In this document: piece after piece, positions 10,137-17,508 of the stretch
Position numbering within the stretch: position 1 is the stretch's first letter
Layout of the letters: the number at the start of each line of letters is the position of its first letter
Assembly (NCBI RefSeq): GCF_014648555.1
Contig: NZ_BMRI01000004.1
Span: 353,459 to 392,705 of the forward strand
Origin: Kitasatospora griseola
GTDB taxonomy: Bacteria; Actinomycetota; Actinomycetes; Streptomycetales; Streptomycetaceae
Reading direction: 5' to 3'
Length of the DNA: 39,247 nt
The notes under the pieces: model-generated
Database searches by the model: none
Told to the model about the DNA's origin: nothing
The model's input: only the letters and a program-made list of their open reading frames with translations
Made by a program: the position numbers and the translations under genes

Positions 10137-11228
10137 ATGCCCGCCGCACGTACGCTGTCCGCCCGCGAGCTGACGGTCTGCTCCTTCGAGCGGCAGCTGC
10201 TGGACCGCGCCGAGCCGCTGTCGGCGGCGGACGGGGTGCGCCGGCTGGCCGCGCTGCAGGCGCAGTACTCGCCGTCGCCGCACCTCGCGCTCTGGTCCCG
10301 GCTGCCGGGCTTCACCACCGGGCAGCTGGACGCGGCGCTGCGGGACGGCAGCGTGGTGAAGTCGACGCTGATGCGCGGCACCCTGCACCTGGTGCCGGGC
10401 GAGGACTACGGCCACCTGGCCGCCGCCTGGCGCCGCCAGTGGCTGGTCTCGCTGCGTGGCCGGCACCGCACGGCGGGCCTGGACGAGGCCGAACTGGACG
10501 CCCGGCTGCGGGAGTTCGCCGCAGTGCCGCGCAGCGCGCAGGAGCTGCGCGAGCAGGTGACGGAGATCTCCGGCGGCCGGGTCCGCACCGACGACCTGCT
10601 GAACTACGCGCGGGCGCTGCTGCCGCTGGTGCACGTCGCCCCGTCCGGGCACTGGCGGGCGCACGGCAAGCCGCAGCTGGTGCTGTGGCCGGGCGAGCTG
10701 CCGCCGGAGCCGGCCGCCACCGCCCGGCTGGCGCGCCGCTACCTGGCGGCGTTCGGGCCGGCCTCGCGCGCCGACCTGGCGCACTTCGCGGGCCTGACGC
10801 TGCGCCAGGTCGATCCGGCGCTGGCCGAGCTGGGCGAGCTGACGACGTACCGGGCCGAGGACGGCCGGGAGCTGCTGGACCTGCCCGACGCGCCGCCGAT
10901 CGGCGCGGCGGACCGCGTCCTGCCGGTGCGGTTCCTGCCCAAGTGGGACGCGGCGCTGCTGTCGCACGCGGACCGCACCCGGATGCTGCCCGCCGCGCTC
11001 CAGCCGCAGGTCTACCGGGCGGTGAACGGCACCCTGCTGGCCTCCTACCTGGTGGACGGCCTGGTCGCCGGGCTGTGGAGCCACACCTGCACCCGGGGCG
11101 CGGCGCAGCTCACCCTGACCCCGCTGGTCGAGCACGGAGCCCGGCCCGAGCTGGTCGCGGAGGGCGAGCGCCTGCTGGCGTTCCTGGAGCCGAGGGCGAC
11201 CGGCCTGGCGGTGGTGTTCGCGTCCTGA
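10137..11228 (+). CDS. AlkZ-like winged-helix DNA glycosylase (HTH_42 family)
   Basis: The protein is 363 residues. This family (HTH_42, PF06224) includes Streptomyces AlkZ, which unhooks DNA interstrand crosslinks made by azinomycin-type agents, and E. coli YcaQ/AlkX. It consists of tandem winged-helix domains that remove bulky alkylated bases. The N-terminus reads VRRLAALQAQYSPSPHLALW. The Q-A-Q at about residues 40-42 fits the catalytic QxQ motif of the AlkZ-like branch rather than the QxD of the YcaQ branch. Later segments (STLMRGTLHLV, RADLAHFAGLT, and RFLPKWDAALLSH followed by DRTRM) are typical of the family. A cellular role in repair or antibiotic self-resistance cannot be decided here; no biosynthetic cluster is in the window. 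The gene has a good AGAGGAG site and an unusual leader. It converges with the hydrolase at 11247, 18 bp away. Confidence 0.85.
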   Translation: MPAARTLSARELTVCSFERQLLDRAEPLSAADGVRRLAALQAQYSPSPHLALWSRLPGFTTGQLDAALRDGSVVKSTLMRGTLHLVPGEDYGHLAAAWRRQWLVSLRGRHRTAGLDEAELDARLREFAAVPRSAQELREQVTEISGGRVRTDDLLNYARALLPLVHVAPSGHWRAHGKPQLVLWPGELPPEPAATARLARRYLAAFGPASRADLAHFAGLTLRQVDPALAELGELTTYRAEDGRELLDLPDAPPIGAADRVLPVRFLPKWDAALLSHADRTRMLPAALQPQVYRAVNGTLLASYLVDGLVAGLWSHTCTRGAAQLTLTPLVEHGARPELVAEGERLLAFLEPRATGLAVVFAS

Positions 11229-11246
11229 CGTCCGGAGCCGGTCCGG

Positions 11247-11837
11247 TCAGTCCTGCTGCTCGTCGAGCTCGGCGAGGAAGTCCAGCGCGGCCGCCCAGGT
11301 CCGGGCCTCCGCCTCGGCGTCGTAGTCCGGCAGTTCGGCGTCGGTGTACAGGTGCCCGGCGCCCCGGTAGCGGTGCACCTCGACGTCGGCGCCGGCCCGG
11401 GTCATCTGCAGGTACCAGGTGTTCAGCCAGTCCTCGGACTCGTACGCGTCCGGCTCGGCCACGTGCAGCTGCACCGCGATGCCGGTGGCGGCGTCCTCCC
11501 GCAGGTCGGAGGTGCCGTGCAGGAGCAGCAGCCCGCGGGCCTGCTCGTCGGCCAGCGCCAGGTTCTGCGCCAGCGACCCGCCGAGCGAGAACCCGGCGTA
11601 CACCAGCCCGTTCTTGGCGGGCAGCAGCGGAGCGACGGCGGTGACGGCGCGGCGCAGCAGTTCGTCGTTGCCGACCTCGTCGCGGTACGCCATGCCCTCC
11701 TCCGCCTCGTCGAACGTCCGGCCCTCGTACAGGTCGGGGGTGTGCACGGTGTGCCCGGCCTCGCGCAGCCGGTCGGCGGCCCGGTGCACGGCGGGGCGCA
11801 GGCCGTACGCGGAGTGGAACAGGACGATCTCGGCCAC
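11247..11837 (-). CDS. Dienelactone hydrolase-like alpha/beta hydrolase
   Basis: The protein is 196 residues from GTG 11837. GAGGAG six bases upstream decides this start over a more distal ATG at 11879. The alpha/beta-hydrolase order is visible: the first strand EIVLFHSAYGLRP, THTPDLYEGRTF-like (HTVHTPDLYEGRTFDE) as in dienelactone hydrolases, the nucleophile elbow YAGFSLGGS near residue 90, strand LLLLHGTSD, and the catalytic His in YRGAGHLYTD near residue 155. Classical dienelactone hydrolases use Cys as nucleophile; this elbow carries Ser, as in the DLH-like subfamily common in Streptomyces. The substrate is unknown. The gene is alone on its strand between two unrelated genes. Confidence 0.85.
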   Translation of the reverse strand: MAEIVLFHSAYGLRPAVHRAADRLREAGHTVHTPDLYEGRTFDEAEEGMAYRDEVGNDELLRRAVTAVAPLLPAKNGLVYAGFSLGGSLAQNLALADEQARGLLLLHGTSDLREDAATGIAVQLHVAEPDAYESEDWLNTWYLQMTRAGADVEVHRYRGAGHLYTDAELPDYDAEAEARTWAAALDFLAELDEQQD

Positions 11838-11949
11838 GGGTGGCTCCTCGGTGCTGGTGCTCGGTGCTCGACCGTCCATGATCTCCCATCCCGGAACGCA
11901 CCGGGGCCCGGCCCACCGGTGGGTGGGCCGGGCCGTTCGGGTGCGCGGG

Positions 11950-14214
11950 TCAGTACGAGGTGCTGACGGACGCCCCGCTGAAGCCCTGCTGGGCGTACAG
12001 GCTGACGTAGTTGTAGCCGGCGGGCGGGTTGGCGACGGTGATCGTCTCGGTGTTGCCGCTGTTGGCGGACTTGGCGGTGTACGAGCCGGTGGTGGCCCAG
12101 TTGGCGCCGTTGTAGTACAGGTCGGCGTTGCCGGTGCCGCCGGAGACGGTGACGGTCAGGCTGGTGGTGCCGGCCGGCACCCACAGGTAGAAGTACGCGT
12201 AGTTGTTCACGGTGGCGGCGACGTCGGAGCGGCGGCAGTTCTGGCCGAGCTGCCGGGTGTCGGCGCCGGTGCATTCGGGGGTGGTCGGCACGGTGGCGCC
12301 GCAGTTGCCGGCGTTGCAGGCGGTCAGCCAGCTGTTGAAGTCGGCGTCGTACCGGGTGCCGATGGTGGTCTTCAGGATCGTCCGGGCGCCGTTCCAGTCG
12401 CCGGCGCGGTACTTGGCGAGCACCGCGTCCATGTCGCTGCGGTGCGACTGGAGCATGTAACGGACCGCCAGGTAGCCCCAGTTGTAGACCCGGGTCTGGT
12501 CCGCGTTGTCGTAGGTGGTGTCGAACAGGGTGGAGAGCGGGTAGGTGTGCAGCCCGGCCTGGGTGATCGCGTCGGTGTACTCGACGCCCCGGTAGGAGTA
12601 GGAGATGTACTCGGCGAAGCCCTCGACCCACCAGACGGTCGGGGTGGTCATGCCGGCGTCGAAGTCGCCGTACATGTCGAACCGGCCGTCGAGGTAGTGG
12701 GTGTACTCGTGGTTGAGGTTCCAGATCTGGAAGGCGGGGCGGACCCACTCGGCCTCGTAGGCGACGAACCGCGGCTGGTTGCCGGCCGCGGCCGGGTCGC
12801 CCTCCAGGTACATGCCGCCGTTGTCGGTGGAGATCCCGAAGATGGTTCCGGCGTAGGTCCGGTAGTCGCTGCTGGAGTGGAACACCACCACCTCGATGGT
12901 GGTGTTGTTGTCACCCCCGACCGCGCCGTTGTCCCGGACCACGCCGTGGAAGTACGCGTCCTGGCCCTTCAGGCTGGTGCAGGCGGTGTTCAGCTGGTCG
13001 GCCGTCAGCGCCTGCGCAACGATCCGGATGCTGGGGCTGCAGGTGTAGTTGACGGTCAGCACCGCCGCCTTCAGCCGGTTCGCCAGGTCGCAGGTGCCGT
13101 AGTAGGCGCAGTTCGCCTTGTCGTAGCTGTCGGTCATCTCGGCGAGGCCGCCCCACAGCGAGGCGGTCCGTCCGGTGATGCTGCTCTGGTCCAGCAGGCT
13201 CTTCACCAGCGGCCGGACCTTCGCCTGCAGGGCCGGGTACTGGAGGAACCGGCCGAGTTCGCGGCCCGCGTTGGAGACCAGGAAGTCGTTGGTCCCGCCG
13301 AGCACCCCGTTGTTGCGGGTGGCGAAGGACTGGAGGGTGTCGAGCACGCTCGGGTCCGCCTGGACGGCGGGCAGGAAGTCGCTGTTCTGGTGGCCGCGCC
13401 AGAGCACCGTGTAGGTGTTGTTGACGGCGTTGACCATGTACCAGGACGCGTCGTAGCCGCTGTTGTAGCCGTTCAGCAGCCGCTTCACGACCGACAGGTA
13501 GCGGGCGTTCTCGGCCGCGCTGTCGATCAGGGTGACGGCCTCGCCCAGCGTGGCGCCGTTGGCGTCCGTCACGTCCTGCGAGTGCGGGGCGGCGAAGAAC
13601 GCGTCCAGCCCGCCCTCGATCGCGGACTTCAGGTTGGCGCCGTACGGGCCGACCACGTCCGCGTTGTACCACTGCACGTAGTACCCGGCCCGCAGGTACA
13701 GCACGATCTGGGTGGCCGAGGTCGAGTCGTCACCCGGGTAGCCGGCGGAGACGTCGCGCAGCGCATTGGCCACGCTCACCATCTGCGCCTCGTTGAACGC
13801 CAGCTTCGCGTCGTTGCCCTTGAGCAGGAACAGCGAGTTGACGCAGTCCACCGTGGCGGACTTGATCTGGGCGACCAGCGCGGCGCCGGTCTTCCCGGTG
13901 AAGTCGGACACGTTGCACGCGGCCGCCGCCGCAAGGGACTTGGCCTGCTCCGGCTCGCCCTTGACCGCGACCGGCGGGCGCTTGCTGGCGTCCGACCGCA
14001 GGTCGCGGTCGGAGTCCTTGCGGCGCTCGGCCGCCTCGGTGCTGCGCGGCGCCGACTTCGACGCCTTCGCGGGCCGGTCGCCGGTGGGAGCGGCGGCGGC
14101 GGCCGCCCGGGCGCCCGGCACGAAAGCGGCCAGGAATCCGAGGGCCAGACAGAAGGAGAGCAACAGACTCAACGTTCGCGCGGGGGACGCGAACGGTATC
14201 CGGAAGGTTCGCAC
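11950..14214 (-). CDS. Secreted M9-type collagenase/gelatinase-like metalloprotease
   Basis: The protein is 754 residues from GTG 14214, with CGGAGG 6-10 nt upstream. A signal peptide is clear: basic MRTFRIPFASPART, hydrophobic LSLLLSFCLALGFLAAF, and cleavage near PGARA-AA (~residue 36). A basic/acidic pro-like segment follows (~40-85). The zinc site is HEYTH near residue 500 in NLNHEYTHYLDGRFD. The downstream Glu ligand lies in WWVEGFAEYIS (~530), as in the M9 gluzincins. The region before it (~95-480) resembles the helical activator domain of bacterial collagenases. The C-terminal ~90 residues, after CTGADTRQLGQNC, form a pre-peptidase C-terminal (PPC)-like beta domain (GTTSLTVTVSGGTGNADLY). 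The enzyme should be exported by Sec and degrade collagen- or gelatin-like protein. A 24-bp near-palindrome sits 88 bp upstream. Confidence 0.92.
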   Translation of the reverse strand: MRTFRIPFASPARTLSLLLSFCLALGFLAAFVPGARAAAAAAPTGDRPAKASKSAPRSTEAAERRKDSDRDLRSDASKRPPVAVKGEPEQAKSLAAAAACNVSDFTGKTGAALVAQIKSATVDCVNSLFLLKGNDAKLAFNEAQMVSVANALRDVSAGYPGDDSTSATQIVLYLRAGYYVQWYNADVVGPYGANLKSAIEGGLDAFFAAPHSQDVTDANGATLGEAVTLIDSAAENARYLSVVKRLLNGYNSGYDASWYMVNAVNNTYTVLWRGHQNSDFLPAVQADPSVLDTLQSFATRNNGVLGGTNDFLVSNAGRELGRFLQYPALQAKVRPLVKSLLDQSSITGRTASLWGGLAEMTDSYDKANCAYYGTCDLANRLKAAVLTVNYTCSPSIRIVAQALTADQLNTACTSLKGQDAYFHGVVRDNGAVGGDNNTTIEVVVFHSSSDYRTYAGTIFGISTDNGGMYLEGDPAAAGNQPRFVAYEAEWVRPAFQIWNLNHEYTHYLDGRFDMYGDFDAGMTTPTVWWVEGFAEYISYSYRGVEYTDAITQAGLHTYPLSTLFDTTYDNADQTRVYNWGYLAVRYMLQSHRSDMDAVLAKYRAGDWNGARTILKTTIGTRYDADFNSWLTACNAGNCGATVPTTPECTGADTRQLGQNCRRSDVAATVNNYAYFYLWVPAGTTSLTVTVSGGTGNADLYYNGANWATTGSYTAKSANSGNTETITVANPPAGYNYVSLYAQQGFSGASVSTSY

Positions 14215-14301
14215 GTGGGGCCTCCGGGCCGATGTGCCGCCGCGTTTGGGGGGCGCGGCGGGGGGTGGGGGACGGCCGCCGGAGAACCGCTCGACGACCG
14301 G

Positions 14302-14325
14302 TGACATGTACAATTGCACATGTCA
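14302..14325. promoter_or_regulatory. 24-bp near-perfect palindrome upstream of the collagenase gene
   Basis: Arms TGACATGT (14302-14309) and ACATGTCA (14318-14325) are perfect inverted repeats around a core ACAATTGC that is itself palindromic except for one pair. The element is much more A+T-rich than its surroundings and lies 88 bp before the collagenase GTG, in the 216-bp gap below the MFS gene. This looks like a binding site for a dimeric regulator. No matching regulator gene is adjacent. Confidence 0.65.
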
Positions 14326-14430
14326 TCTCACGCCGGAACCCCCCGCGGCCGGATCAACTGCCCCGCATAATCCCGGAGTTGACGCCCGGGCCCCCATCGC
14401 CGCATCCGCGCCGGAAACCCGGGCCCGCCC

Positions 14431-15642
14431 TCAGCGGACCGTCGCCGGGGCACCGCGGTCCACGGCCGGTGCGCCCCGGTCCGCCGCCGCGCCGGCCTGC
14501 CGGTCCCAGGTCAGGCGCAGCGCCACGGCCGCCAGAGCGGCGAGGGCGAACCCGACGCCGACCCACGGAAGCGACCGACTGCCCAGCGCGGCGAGCACCC
14601 ACCCTCCGACAGCGGTGCCGACGGTGATGCCCAGGTTGGAGAACGAGACGAACAGGCTGTTGCCGAACTCGGGCGCGTCCTGCGTGTCGCGGCCCAGCCA
14701 GTTCTGACACACGATGAGCCCGCCGGAGTGCACGGCCGCCCACAGCGGAACGAGACCGATCATGGGCGCGGTCCGCGCCCCGAGGGCGAACACCAGGACC
14801 TGGACGAGGGCGAACAGGACCGGGAGGAGCAGCACGGTGCGGATCGCGCCGACCCGCAGCAGGGCGGCGAAGGCGAAGTTGCCGAAGACCATGACGACAC
14901 CGAACGCCATGAGCATCACGCTGATCCGCGAGCCGCTCATTCCGGTGACGGCGCCGAGGTACTCCGCGAAGTAGCCGTACACGGAGAAGAGCGCCGCGAA
15001 CACCAGGACGACCGACATGACGGTCAGCCAGATCCGCCCACTGCGCAGCACCCGCAGCTGGCTGCCGTAGGACAGCCGATCGCCGGCCGGCATCGCGGGC
15101 AGGAACCGCAGGACGCCGGCGAGGCCGAGCAGGTTGACGGCCGCGCCGAACCAGAAGGCGGCCTGGAGCGAGAAGTGGTCCGCCAGGTAGGACGTGAACG
15201 GCACGCCGAAGGCGAAGCCCGCCGTGATGCCCGCGAAGACCCGGGCGGTGGCGCGGGTCGCGTCCTCCGGTCGGCCGAGTCGCACTGCCGTCGCGAGCGC
15301 GACCGAGAAGAAGACCGGATGCAGCAGGGCCGGGACGATGCGGAAGGCGAGCATCACCGCGAAGTGCGTGCTGAGCGCGTAGACCGCGTTCGAGACGGCG
15401 AAGACGCCCATGGCGGCGGCCAGTACGGCCCGACGGTCGAGGCGGGAGGCCGCGAGCGTCATGAACGGGCCGGACACGGCCACGACGAGGGCGAAGGACC
15501 CCACGAGCAGCCCCGCAGTGGAGGGGCTGACGTTCAGTCTGGAGGCGACCTGCGGCAGCACGCCGACGATGCCCATCTCGGTGGTGATGATGCCGAAGAC
15601 ACCTACGGCAAGCGCCAGGACGGCCGGCGAGCTTCTTCTCAT
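14431..15642 (-). CDS. MFS transporter, probable DHA1-type exporter
   Basis: The protein is 403 residues with about twelve hydrophobic segments, starting VLALAVGVFGIITTEMGIVG. This N-terminal pattern (T-E-M-G/T followed by G-V-L-P-Q-V and A-S-R-L-N-V-S) is characteristic of the arabinose-efflux/chloramphenicol-type drug:H+ antiporters (DHA1, AraJ-like). The loop after TM2 reads RLDRRAVL and a central loop separates the two six-helix halves. ATG 15642 is preceded by GGAAAG about 8 nt upstream; an in-frame start at 15678 has no site. An ArsR-type regulator gene lies 142 bp upstream on the same strand, so the pair is likely a regulator-exporter unit. The substrate is unknown. Confidence 0.88.
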   Translation of the reverse strand: MRRSSPAVLALAVGVFGIITTEMGIVGVLPQVASRLNVSPSTAGLLVGSFALVVAVSGPFMTLAASRLDRRAVLAAAMGVFAVSNAVYALSTHFAVMLAFRIVPALLHPVFFSVALATAVRLGRPEDATRATARVFAGITAGFAFGVPFTSYLADHFSLQAAFWFGAAVNLLGLAGVLRFLPAMPAGDRLSYGSQLRVLRSGRIWLTVMSVVLVFAALFSVYGYFAEYLGAVTGMSGSRISVMLMAFGVVMVFGNFAFAALLRVGAIRTVLLLPVLFALVQVLVFALGARTAPMIGLVPLWAAVHSGGLIVCQNWLGRDTQDAPEFGNSLFVSFSNLGITVGTAVGGWVLAALGSRSLPWVGVGFALAALAAVALRLTWDRQAGAAADRGAPAVDRGAPATVR

Positions 15643-15680
15643 GATCGTCTTTCCGGGGGAGCGCGGGGCGAGTCGCATCC

Positions 15681-15704
15681 ATATATCGCGGTTACTAGAT
15701 ATGA
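15681..15704. promoter_or_regulatory. A+T-rich imperfect dyad in the ArsR-MFS gap
   Basis: ATATC (15683-15687) and GATAT (15698-15702) form an inverted repeat with a 10-bp spacer, inside a CATAT...ATATG-like context about 40 bp before the MFS start. Such an A+T island is unusual here and is a candidate operator for the ArsR product or the exporter's -10 region. Confidence 0.4.
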
Positions 15705-15784
15705 CAGCGGGCAGTGGGGCGCGGGACGGCGAGCAGCCCGCTCACCGGTGGAGCGGGCCGCCTCGTCGCGCTTGGGGCAGGAGG

Positions 15785-16096
15785 TCAGAGTTCGTTGCGG
15801 ACATGGGCGGCGAGCGCCTGGATCATCCGTTCGTTGCGCCGGTAGTACGTCCACTTGCCGATCCGCTCGGACTCCAGCAGGCCGGCCTCCTTCATCGCCT
15901 GCAGGTAGCTGGACACCACGGACTGGGAGAGGCCGGACCGCGCCTGGATGTCACCGACGCAGACGCCGACGTGGAACCCCAGGCCCTGCTCGCGGTAGGC
16001 ACTCTCGTCGAAGTGCTCGGCCGGGTTCTTCAGCCACTGGAGGATCTGCAGGCGCGCCGGGTTGGCCAACGCCTTGTACATGGCCAGTTGGTCCAC
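15785..16096 (-). CDS. ArsR-family winged-helix regulator
   Basis: The protein is 103 residues from GTG 16096; GAAGGG six bases upstream supports this over the ATG six codons later. The family pattern is clear: MYKALANPARLQILQWL (helix 1-2), then CVGDIQARSGLSQSVVSSYLQAMKEAGLLESE (recognition helix; split CVGDIQARSGLSQ / SVVSSYLQAMKEAGLL) and the beta wing ERIGKWTYYRRN. Metal-sensing ArsR proteins have a Cys-x-Cys in helix 3; here only one Cys (GVCVGD) is present, so a metal sensor is unlikely and a small-molecule or redox ligand is possible. It probably represses itself and the MFS exporter downstream. An inverted repeat right after its -35-like TTGACA supports autoregulation. Confidence 0.88.
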   Translation of the reverse strand: MDQLAMYKALANPARLQILQWLKNPAEHFDESAYREQGLGFHVGVCVGDIQARSGLSQSVVSSYLQAMKEAGLLESERIGKWTYYRRNERMIQALAAHVRNEL

Positions 16097-16141
16097 GATG
16101 CGCCCTTCGACTCGCTCCGCCGATGTCGCATCTACTTTTTG

Positions 16142-16162
16142 CGATTTTTGGAATCGTGTCAA
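16142..16162 (-). promoter_or_regulatory. Promoter -35 box with adjoining inverted repeat, ArsR gene
   Basis: On the minus strand TTGACA (16162-16157) is followed at once by CGATT (16156-16152), five bases, and AATCG (16146-16142), a perfect 5-bp inverted repeat in a locally A-rich tract. The repeat would lie in the promoter spacer, a usual operator position. A convincing -10 box at normal spacing is not obvious; TAGATG follows after 22 bp. Confidence 0.45.
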
Positions 16163-16233
16163 ATGCGCGGGGGGAGGCGCGCCGCACATCGCCTCCCCCC
16201 ACGCCTCCCCCGCCGACCCGTCGACCCGTCGAC

Positions 16234-16596
16234 CTACCCGGTGAACCGCCCCGCCAGCTCCTCCAGGTCGGCGACGAACCACAGCTGCAGCCCGCGGTTG
16301 CTCTCCCGCACGAAGTCCCGCAGCGCGTCCGACCGTTCCACGTGCGGCGCGACGTCGCCCACCACCGCGAGACCCATCCGGTACTGCGCGAACTTCTGCA
16401 CCACCCCGCCCGCGACCCCGCTGCGCAGCCGGAAGAACTCCGCCCCGAACCGCTCCACCGGCACCGCCACCCAGGACGCCCCCAGGTAGTACGCGTTCCC
16501 CAGCAGGTCCACCGCGTCCTGCTCGCCCGCGACCGGCTCGCCCTCCGCCGCGCACACCAGCACCTGGACCCCGCCCAGCTCCTGAACCGCCGTCAC
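16234..16596 (-). CDS. DUF4180 protein
   Basis: The protein is 120 residues from GTG 16596, which overlaps the stop of the upstream HTH gene as GTGA, so translation is coupled. The sequence fits DUF4180: DAVDLLGNAYYLGASWVAVP, then RFGAEFFRLRSGVAGGVVQKF and a glycine-rich strand MGLAVVGDV, ending in an ESNRG-LWFV segment. Members are small STAS-like alpha/beta proteins of unknown biochemical role. The tight coupling to a MerR/excisionase-type HTH protein suggests the two act together. Confidence 0.8.
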   Translation of the reverse strand: MTAVQELGGVQVLVCAAEGEPVAGEQDAVDLLGNAYYLGASWVAVPVERFGAEFFRLRSGVAGGVVQKFAQYRMGLAVVGDVAPHVERSDALRDFVRESNRGLQLWFVADLEELAGRFTG

Positions 16597-17018
16597 CGCA
16601 CCTCTCCCGTCAGATCGTCGATCAACCCGAGCACGTCCCCCACCCGCCGCGGCGGCCCCAGCACCACGAACCGCAAACCGCTCCGCGCCTCGTCCCGCAC
16701 CGCCTGCACCCACAGCGGCCGCGACTCCCCCGACGACCAGGCCCCCGCCGCCGCGAGCACCGCCGTCACCAGCCGGTCCCCCTCCGCCCGCCCCACCCCG
16801 TCCACCTGCACCACCGCGGACACCTCCGCCCGCGAAGGACCCGCGGAGTCGGCGACCGCGCCTCCCCCGGTGAACGCCTCCACCTCCGCCCGCGCGATCC
16901 GGTACTGCTTCCCGATCCGCACGGCCTTCAGCTTCCCGTCCCGGACATAGCCCCGGACGGTCTTCACGTGCAGCCCCAACAGCTCGGCCACATCCTCGAC
17001 GGAGTAGAACTCCTGCAC
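16593..17018 (-). CDS. MerR/excisionase-type helix-turn-helix protein
   Basis: The protein is 141 residues from GTG 17018 with GGGAAGGG 6-10 nt upstream; an ATG at 17045 in the same frame is the alternative. The N-terminal 55 residues are an HTH_17 (BldC/excisionase-like) winged helix: FYSVEDVAELLGLHVKTVRG, then YVRDGKLKAVRIGKQYRIAR and AEVEAFTGG. The C-terminal part is an alpha/beta domain with EVSAVVQVDGVGRAEGDRL and a strand FVVLGPPRRVGDVLGLID that I cannot assign; it may bind the ligand. It is the first gene of a coupled pair with DUF4180. A probably frameshifted gene lies just upstream on the same strand. Confidence 0.8.
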   Translation of the reverse strand: MQEFYSVEDVAELLGLHVKTVRGYVRDGKLKAVRIGKQYRIARAEVEAFTGGGAVADSAGPSRAEVSAVVQVDGVGRAEGDRLVTAVLAAAGAWSSGESRPLWVQAVRDEARSGLRFVVLGPPRRVGDVLGLIDDLTGEVR

Positions 17019-17080
17019 GCCGCACCCTTCCCTATCGTTCCCCATTTCGCGACCTGAAGGGAAGAATACGGCGCACTCTG

Positions 17081-17369
17081 CTACCAGCCCAACTCCACCG
17101 GTCCCACCGGCCGCAGCCCGACCTGCTGCGCCGGCCACTCGGCGCGGTCCTCGTCGCCCGACCGGCCGGTTCTCCAGGTGGAGCTCGACCGGAAGCACCT
17201 CCGCCACTCGCGGATCCCTCGCCGCCGCTATGGCCCGCACCTCGTCGTTGGACACGGCGCTGCTCGGATCGGCCGAACCGACCACCCCGTCCGGGAACGC
17301 GGCAACCACGCGCTGCGCCTCCGCCGCCGTCAGCGCCTGCACGGACGCACCGACGTGGAAGCCGTCCAT
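17081..17369 (-). pseudogene. Probable frameshifted small gene
   Basis: From ATG 17369 one frame reads MDGFHVGASVQALTAAEAQ and continues with strongly coding GC3 to about VAEVLPVELHLENRPV (~17165). There it degenerates into Arg/Gly/Ala-rich text, and it would run on into the HTH gene. The frame one base over then takes up plausible coding text, SGDEDRAEWPAQQVGLRPVG, ending PVELGW and TAG at 17081-17083. A single one-base indel around 17155-17170 would join the two into a ~95-residue protein. I do not recognise the family. The MDGFH opening resembles the DGFH motif of uridine/pantothenate-type kinases, but nothing else does. A sequencing error would look the same. Confidence 0.4.
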
Positions 17370-17441
17370 GGGGATGACGAGGCCCAGCAGCTTTGCAGCC
17401 GCAACCGCCCCCGCTCACCCCGTTTTCGACTCGACACGAAC

Positions 17442-17482
17442 GAGGCCCCGCCGCCCTGGCCTCCAGGGATCGACGGGGCCTC
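17442..17482 (-). terminator. Hairpin terminator of the PadR-membrane protein operon
   Basis: GAGGCCCCG (17442-17450) and CGGGGCCTC (17474-17482) form a perfect 9-bp outer stem. A second perfect hairpin, CCCTGG/CCAGGG (17454-17468), lies inside the loop. The structure sits 27 bp after the stop of the minus-strand membrane gene. Confidence 0.75.
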
Positions 17483-17508
17483 TCAACTGCCGGCCGGCGC
17501 AGGCGCGG

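Noticed and set aside
17081..17369. MDGFH opening as a P-loop nucleoside kinase
   Set aside because: Only the five-residue word matches; no P-loop or downstream kinase motifs exist.
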